Source: Myoxocephalus aenaeus
Lineage: Eukaryota; Chordata; Actinopteri; Perciformes; Cottidae
Direction of reading: 5' to 3'
DNA length: 64,000 bases
Assembly: GCA_038501785.1 (NCBI GenBank)
Contig: JBAMJR010000168.1
Coordinates: 868,501-932,500, forward strand
Shown here: in pieces, positions 57,962 to 64,000 of the stretch
How the letters are laid out: each line of letters opens with the position of its first letter
Position numbering within the stretch: the first letter of the stretch is position 1
Program-made: the position numbers and the translations under genes
The notes under the pieces: generated by a model
Told to the model about the DNA's origin: nothing
What the model saw: the letters and a program-made list of their open reading frames with translations, nothing else
Database searches by the model: none

Positions 57962-58615
57962 GGGCCCAATCCCAACGTCCCCTAAACCCTGAACCTTCAG
58001 GGACTCACTGATCACCTCTAAGTGGTTGAGTGTGAGAGGCTTTAGGGCTTGATGGTGTGAATATGAATGGGACAGCACTTTGCTGCAACACATCACGTGA
58101 CTACATAAAAACATATTGTGTACGATTGTGTATTTATTTTATACTTTTTATTCATGATTTGAACGTCTTCCTCACGAGATGAGAAGTCATTTTAAATTAT
58201 CTATTTACTCCTTTTGTCAAAACGAAATGTTTGATGAATGTAAATAAATATTATAAATATAATTTCTGCTTGCATTCCTCTGATTTCATGTGTTTTTATG
58301 TTCCATCTTTAATCCGTAATGTTGTAGTGTAAAGGTATTTTATCACGTGTCTCTTTGTTTACCTTTCTTTTTACGTCTCCATGCTTCCACTGGGAACTGC
58401 GTGTTTAACGTCACATTGCTATGAACTGTGGGTAATTCCCTTGAGCAAAGTCGGCATCTAATGCTGACTTAGGGAAAGGGTTCATAAAGGGGTCAACATG
58501 TCTGAGAGACTCAAACACTCCACGATGTGACAGTGGGACAGAACTAAACCCTCAAGGACTTCACGGGAGCCTCAAAGTCTGTGAGTCCTTCAGGGTGTAG
58601 GTTGGGATTGGGCCC
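57962..58615. mobile_element. DNA-transposon-like element, termini GGGCCCAATCCCAAC
   Basis: Left GGGCCCAATCCCAAC and right GTTGGGATTGGGCCC are perfect inverted repeats. Subterminal CCTGAACCTTCAGGGACTCA and GTGAGTCCTTCAGGGTGTAG continue the match. 654 bp, no transposase, no clear target-site duplication. Superfamily unknown. Confidence 0.7.
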
Positions 58616-58647
58616 AAAAAAAATTGACAATTGGCCAAACATTGTGC

Positions 58648-58880
58648 TTGTCAGCAAATCTCACATTTATTTTATTGGAATAAAAACAGGTTATTAAAAG
58701 TGTAATTCCTGGTTAGTTTTATGTACATTCTATTAAAATACAGATTCACAAAACATCCAGGGTTTGCTTATGAGTGATGACAGATCCCAAACGATGTGGA
58801 GTACTTGTGTAGAGTAACCAATCACAGCGTGGAAGGAAGACAGCAATGGTCTGATGCAGCGACACAAAGTCATCATGGTG
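58648..58880 (+). repeat. right copy of the direct duplication
   Basis: Matches 54,220-54,505 in the same orientation with small indels (for example a 13-base difference near GTAACCAAT). Here the sequence continues into an open frame (58,854-59,213). Confidence 0.85.
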
Positions 58881-59213
58881 GACCTGAAGGTACTGCACCA
58901 CGTTGACAGGGCCGAGAAGGCCACGCTAACGGGCCGTGAACATCGGCTGAGTGCAGGCGCTGACTTCAGCCAGCTCACAACTCTTCCTCCTCCACAGCAC
59001 AAAGGAGAGGCGCCGTTGCTCCTGAAGGTCTTTGATGACGCACAGGTGCTGCAGTTTGAGCAGTTTGAGCGTCTGCGTTTGTCCAGTCGTGAGAAAAGCA
59101 CACCTGCCAGAGTTAGCCGCAGGAACGCGTTCAGCCTCAGCATGGTTGAAAGGTACAACGCTGTACTCTTGGCGAAAGCAAGTGCAATTCTCAGAAGGAT
59201 TTCATTGCACTGA
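58854..59213 (+). CDS. unrecognised 119-codon ORF, possible gene fragment
   Basis: Starts MQRHKVIMVDLKVLHHVDRA and contains LLLKVFDDAQVLQFEQFERL. Composition is protein-like (charged, amphipathic) and GC is higher than around it, but I recognise no family. The first residues lie in the duplicated segment; the left copy reads MHRHKGIMVE before diverging. An overlapping 211-codon minus-strand frame (59,368-58,733) competes and may be the shadow. Could be a pseudogene exon. Confidence 0.3.
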   Translation: MQRHKVIMVDLKVLHHVDRAEKATLTGREHRLSAGADFSQLTTLPPPQHKGEAPLLLKVFDDAQVLQFEQFERLRLSSREKSTPARVSRRNAFSLSMVERYNAVLLAKASAILRRISLH

Positions 59214-61985
59214 CTAACCACGACCACGGCTTCAAGTGCAGCTACAGAGTAATTGCAGAAAATAGCCACAGCTCTGAGCAGATGCAGCCTCCATGCTGCA
59301 ACCACAAGGAGTGTTGTGGGCAGTCTTGCATGTAGAGGAAGCGTAGTCTGCAGCATTTCATGTAGCATGCTCTGCTGCAGTAGAGTCCTTCACCAGCATT
59401 TACAGACTCGTTACAGCTGCTTCATGTGATCACCTACACCTGCGCTTTTCCTCCTATGACGAGCTCAAACGTCTGCTGTGAAAACAGCCTATGAGGACTG
59501 AATGTGTTGATTTTCTTCCTCCTTTTGACAGACCGAGGACAACACAAACTGCAGGGTTATGACATCACCAGCCTAATAATGCAACTAAGCTGACACACCT
59601 TTTAAATAAAAGGTGTGTAAAATGAGAAAGTATGCAATTTGAAATGCAGCTAACATCTAGGCTAACATGCAGCTGCAGTTACACAGGTTGCTCTGTTGTA
59701 TTCGGTATGCGTTACTTTGGGACAAATTGATTGGCCAACCCATTGACCCGCTTGCTCACACAGAGGATAGTGGGTCAGAATAGAGTTTGGGTCATTCTAA
59801 ATATGTTTCTGGCACACTGAATAGTATAGTAGTAGGTATTTGAACACACTCCTTGCCTGCTCATAATGATGGTTTAAAGTTGAACTAAAAGCTTTTAAAC
59901 TGCAATAATGCCTTTCTCCTTTTTTTTCTCTCTCTCCTTATATGTTTGAGTTTGATGCCATTTGGAAGTAAAACACTTTTTTTTAAGGCGTGTTTGAGTA
60001 GTAAAAGTCCCTGATGATCAGCAGCATTTTATGCATAATATTTAGAAAGATAAGCACATGGATATCAGTTACTATGTGAACACATATGAGCACATTTTTG
60101 ATAATCTATGATAGCATGCAAGCCGACTGTAGGCCAGACACAGTCATTACAAACTGTAAGGCTCTGACTCACCACTGAGTTATACTCTCGGGTAGGATGG
60201 CCTGCTTTGGCCCCGTAGGCTCTCTCATTGGTACTCCTTTATTTATGAGGCAATCCTCAGTCTGCTCCCAAACTCCCTGTGTGTCCATCATGCAGAGAAG
60301 TGTGGGACAATACTCTTTGTGTCCTCAGGACTTTATGCTCACCGACCCAAACGCCAGAACGGAAATGTGAAAAAGGGCTTTTGTGTCCTCTGCCCCCTCA
60401 TCATGGAATATGTTGCAGAATGATTTAAAGCTCAGAGAACTGATACCACTGTCTGCTTTTACATCTAGAATGAAAGAAATAGAGGCAGGTTCCCAAAAAT
60501 GTAAATGTTTCTTAAATTAACTCTGTAACGTCTCTGTCGCTTAGCTTTTAGGTTCTTTTAACTTGTTCTGTGTTTTCTGTCTGTAACTATGTGTTTTTAT
60601 GCTGCTGCCTGTCTTGGCCAGGTCTCCCTCCAAAAAGAGATTCTTAATCTCAATGGGACTCTCCTGGTTAAAAAAAGGTTTAAATAAATAATATATATAT
60701 ATATAAACCTTGTACAGATATGTATATTGAGTCATACATTGATAATCTGATCACATAATCATGGACAACATGGAGACCTTCACTGTCTACGAGTCTAATC
60801 ATTTAGTAACAAATGTAGGAAACAATAAAATACCAAATGAAATGTAAATTAAAAAACATGCATGTCCAGGTAGTCGGGCAGTTTTGACATACGATGCAAT
60901 TCCCCTTGTTGATATTCTGTGTAGATCACACTGATGGTGACTGAATGTCCATATCTATAAAACACCACGTATACAAATGAATGCATTGTCAAGAAGTTAA
61001 TGAAGACGCTAAAGAGGCTACTGAACTCAAAATATGTTTTATGTTTTCTATTATTCAACGTTAACCACAAGGCAGCCGGGAATAAAAGAATATCTGACAC
61101 AGAGAGTCACAGAGAAGAGGTGGTCTCCGTTCTGTGTGACTTCCTCTCCTCCAACATGTCACCATCTCTGATCTCCTCATGATGTTGTCCTGCAGCCTCA
61201 GCCTCACTCTGTCACTGACTCCAGCTACAGACGCTCTGATGAAAGGGTTAAAACCAGCTCTTCAGGCATGTTTCTGATGATCATCTCTTGAGTCAACTAT
61301 TTAGTCCCATCACAATCAAACATATGAAGTCAACACTTCTAGTCACACTGAGTTGTGTTTCATAAACTGTTGTCTGCATGATCAGATTATAATCTGCATA
61401 TAAACCATAACAACATAAAGGGATATGAGACATTGTTAGAGGGAGAACGTATTTAATTCATCATGTTGGAAACTGAACAGAGAGACAGTTTAGTAGCTTT
61501 GTACTCTGACAATCCCTTGTTTCACTTTAATACTCCTTCTTTCATTTATATTCCAACTTCGTTAACAAAATAATACTATGAACCATGTTGTTTATGTTAA
61601 TAAAGTAATACTATGAACCAGGTTGTTTAAGTTAATAAAGTAATACTATGAACCAGGTTGTTTATGTTAATAAAGTAATACTATGAACCAGGTTGTTTAT
61701 GTTAATAAAGTAATACTATGAACCAGGTTGTTTAAGTTAATAATAAAGTAATACTATGAACCAGGTTGTTTATGTTGTTATTAAGTAATACTATGAACCG
61801 GGTTGTTTATGTGTCGGACAGGATGTCGCCTTCAAATTAAAACGCATGAAACATACTTTCTCTATATAACAACTAATAAAAACAACAACAACAATGCGAT
61901 ATTTTGTGACGACTTAATATAATTCCTACAATATAGCATACTATATTTCACCACTTTGAATGGCCAAACGTTTACAACGCATTAA
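59214..61985. other. intergenic upstream of ciapin1
   Basis: No gene supported. About 60,585-60,690 (TGCCTGTCTTGGCCAGGTCT, TCTCAATGGGACTCTCCTGG, TTTAAATAAATAA) is a LINE-like 3' tail. Confidence 0.5.
61560..61815. repeat. 35-bp tandem repeat, about seven copies
   Basis: The unit is AATAAAGTAATACTATGAAC then CAGGTTGTTTATGTT. Lies about 200 bp upstream of the probable ciapin1 first exon. Confidence 0.9.
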
Positions 61986-61989
61986 CAAT

Positions 61990-62051
61990 AATTGTATTTT
62001 GAAAAAAACAAACCGGAAACGCAACCAGAAACGTCCACAGCTATCGGCTAG
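61990..62051 (+). other. ciapin1: probable non-coding first exon of ciapin1
   Basis: A stretch ending CTATCGGCTAG before GTAAGTTACA, a near-consensus donor, 830 bp upstream of the ATG exon. The ATG exon has an acceptor 5' of its start, so a 5' UTR exon is needed. The 5' limit is a guess. Confidence 0.5.
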
Positions 62052-62513
62052 GTAAGTTACAGAGGACATTCGGTTGACATTTTCATTTATTTCACTACTT
62101 TAACCACAAAATACTTTCGACAACAGCCATTCAAACGTGTGAGTAGACGTTGTCAGCGGGTCGCCGTGTTCTGGACTCAAAAACACGGCGTGTGAACTCA
62201 ACAAACACGGCGTGTTTCTGCGTCACGCGGTTTGATCGGCGTGTGTCAACAAACAAACAAGCTAACGCTAACGAGCAGCTAGCCGGTTAGCCCTTTAGCG
62301 TCACGCTACAGCTAAAGATGCTAAACCACCACTAGTTCACTGTGTGGCAACACAGAGGATCGACTCGCTGATAAGATAACCTGCTGAACCATTCCCCCGT
62401 TTCCTTTCTGTTGAAACTATGATAACATCATTTATAACAGCCTGCCACAACCCTGTACCTTATTCTTATAATAATAATGATGATGTTGTGACGTCACTGC
62501 TGTCGGTCCTGGA

Positions 62514-62844
62514 CAAGTCATGTAAATGTGTTATATTCATGTGTTCATGACGTTCATTCACGCTGAGTTTGAAATAATGAATATGCTTTTAAAAGAAAGA
62601 CGCTCAAAATATAAGCAGGCATCCATACAGGCATCTATATAAATGTTTATTCTTTTAATCAAACTATTGTCTCATTCATTTGTGTCATTTAAGGTTTACT
62701 GTCTGCTTTGTATTCTCATTGTTAGTTTAAATACTACATTTACTCACTTTTTCATGTTTACACCCAGATTTCACGAAATGTTTGGTCATGGAAATTTGTT
62801 TAAAAGTCATGGAAATCCATTGGTCAACATGTGTATGAACCCTG
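62514..62844 (-). mobile_element. hAT-like MITE, CAGGGTTC family, copy F (reverse)
   Basis: Reverse orientation: ends ATGTGTATGAACCCTG, with CAGGCATCTATATAAATG inside. The other terminus is missing. It lies just before the acceptor of ciapin1 exon 2. Confidence 0.7.
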
Positions 62845-62881
62845 TCTTTTGGTAACTCTCTCTCTCTCTCTCCAGGAAGTC

Positions 62882-63283
62882 ATGGCAGAGTTCGGCATCA
62901 GAGCCGGAGATGCGGTGCTGCTGGTCTGGGCTCAGCCCTCGGCACCAGCGGCCCTGAAGCAGTACGCGGAGGAACTGGGCGCCGCTGTCGGTGCTGGCCG
63001 CCAAGTGTCGGTGGAGAACATGGAGAGGTTACTGCTGTGTGAGTGACTTGTCACCTGATTTCACACTTTGTGAACCTCACAAACTGTTCAGCACACATGA
63101 GCACCCAGTCAGCAGTGACACGATCCTCTCTCTCCTCAGCCTCCCACTCGGCCTCCACCTTCGACTGGGTGCTGTCCTGCCTGCTGGCTGACAGCTCCTC
63201 CGTCCACCGCTCAGAGGCTCTGGCCGAAATGGCCCGAGTGCTCAAACCTGGCGGGACGCTGGTTCTGGATGAAGCAGTTACAG
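62882..63283 (+). CDS. ciapin1: CIAPIN1 (anamorsin), first two coding exons, gene runs off the right edge
   Basis: Anamorsin is the electron carrier of cytosolic Fe-S cluster assembly, working with NDOR1. It has an N-terminal methyltransferase-like domain and C-terminal CxxC iron-sulphur motifs. Coding exons are 62,882-63,038 (MAEFGIRAGDAVLLVWAQPS, then AALKQYAEELGAAVGAG and RQVSVENMERLLL) and 63,140-63,283 (SHSASTFDWVLSCLLADSSS then ALAEMARVLKPGGTLVLDEA). Phase 1 at both donors. RVSVENIKQLL and LAEIARILRPGG of human CIAPIN1 correspond. The cysteine motifs are beyond the window. The acceptor before the ATG is CTCTCTCCAG. Confidence 0.93.
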
Positions 63284-63446
63284 GTGAAGGCCAACTTGTT
63301 TTTTTATATACACATTAGAAGGGGAAGATAGACGTGCACCGTGCTGCGCTGGATTTTGAAGTCCCCTGATGCCAGTCTCGTGGCAGAGTACAGTAGAAAT
63401 GCAACACTAGATATAATCCCCTCAACATATCAAAGTGAAACAAATG

Positions 63447-63946
63447 CAGTGTTTCCCCTAGGTTTACAGCTTTGGGGGGGTTCTCAAAAATGTTCACGTA
63501 ACAAAATTGTCTATGCTGAATTTTTATTGCAATAACAAAATTGTTGACTCCATCCGTGCTTTTATAAATAATAGAATAAAGAAAATTGCAATCACTTTCA
63601 AGTAAACCAGATTTCTCCATCAGACAAAAACAAATAAAATATGAAATCACTTTGTTAGAACAATGCAAATAAAGTTCTATCTGTGCAAAACATAACTAAT
63701 ATTTAGTTGCTACTAAATAGCTTATTGTGGAAAACAATAAGCAAAACAAAACAGAAAGTGCAGATGTGAGTCATCACGTTTTATCAGTATTAGTGGTTGC
63801 AATGAGCTGCTTTCCTCTACACATCTTTTTCATGTTCAATGTTGAGCTTATATCTGTATTTCGTTTTGAGGGAGGCAACAGCAGAAAAGCCGACCTCACA
63901 GAGATCGGCGGGGCGCCCCCCTAATATAATGCTAGGGGAAACACTG
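63447..63946. mobile_element. hAT-like MITE in ciapin1 intron
   Basis: Ends CAGTGTTTCCCCTAG and CTAGGGGAAACACTG are perfect inverted repeats. 500 bp. The flanking octamers do not match, so no target-site duplication is claimed. A short ORF inside has no domain. Confidence 0.75.
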
Positions 63947-64000
63947 AAATCTACAGAGGACAGGTGTCTGCATCCACAAGGTGTGTTCCAGCGTGTTTGA

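Overview
The window looks like nuclear DNA of a teleost fish. Genes are split by GT-AG introns, (CA)n, (TA)n and 22-73 bp tandem repeats are dense, and there are many non-autonomous hAT-, Harbinger- and Tc1-like elements with intact target-site duplications. The gene content (wwp2, polr2c, coq9, ciapin1) corresponds to genes on human chromosome 16q, with POLR2C-COQ9-CIAPIN1 adjacent as in mammals. No rRNA, tRNA, CRISPR array or bacterial feature was seen.

Layout. (1) About 1-30,200, minus strand: the 5' half of wwp2, a HECT-family E3 ubiquitin ligase. A non-coding first exon and nine coding exons give 398 codons: C2 domain, linker, WW1 and WW2. WW3, WW4 and the HECT domain lie beyond the left edge. 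Its introns carry four minisatellites. The most striking one (about 2,634-4,372) starts at the 5' splice site of the WW2 exon and repeats the exon end plus the splice donor about 79 times. Another repeats a CTCF-like core nine times. (2) 32,093-36,692, minus strand: six exons of a DGAT1-like gene with a frameshifting deletion and loss of the catalytic histidine, probably a pseudogene. (3) 40,899-46,123, minus strand: complete polr2c (nine exons, 275 aa). (4) 47,443-53,952, minus strand: complete coq9 (nine exons, 329 aa). (5) 54,691-56,124, plus strand: an intronless 477-codon coiled-coil ORF similar to the C-terminal half of CFAP58. It is followed at once by a 72-bp minisatellite and flanked by a direct duplication. 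(6) From about 62,000, plus strand: the start of ciapin1 (first non-coding exon and two coding exons), running off the right edge.

The intact genes belong to separate housekeeping processes: ubiquitin ligation, RNA polymerase II assembly, coenzyme Q synthesis and cytosolic Fe-S assembly. They are neighbours by conserved synteny, not an operon. Exon borders were set by reading splice sites and checking that phases join without a frameshift. Protein identities rest on recognition of vertebrate sequences, not on a database search.
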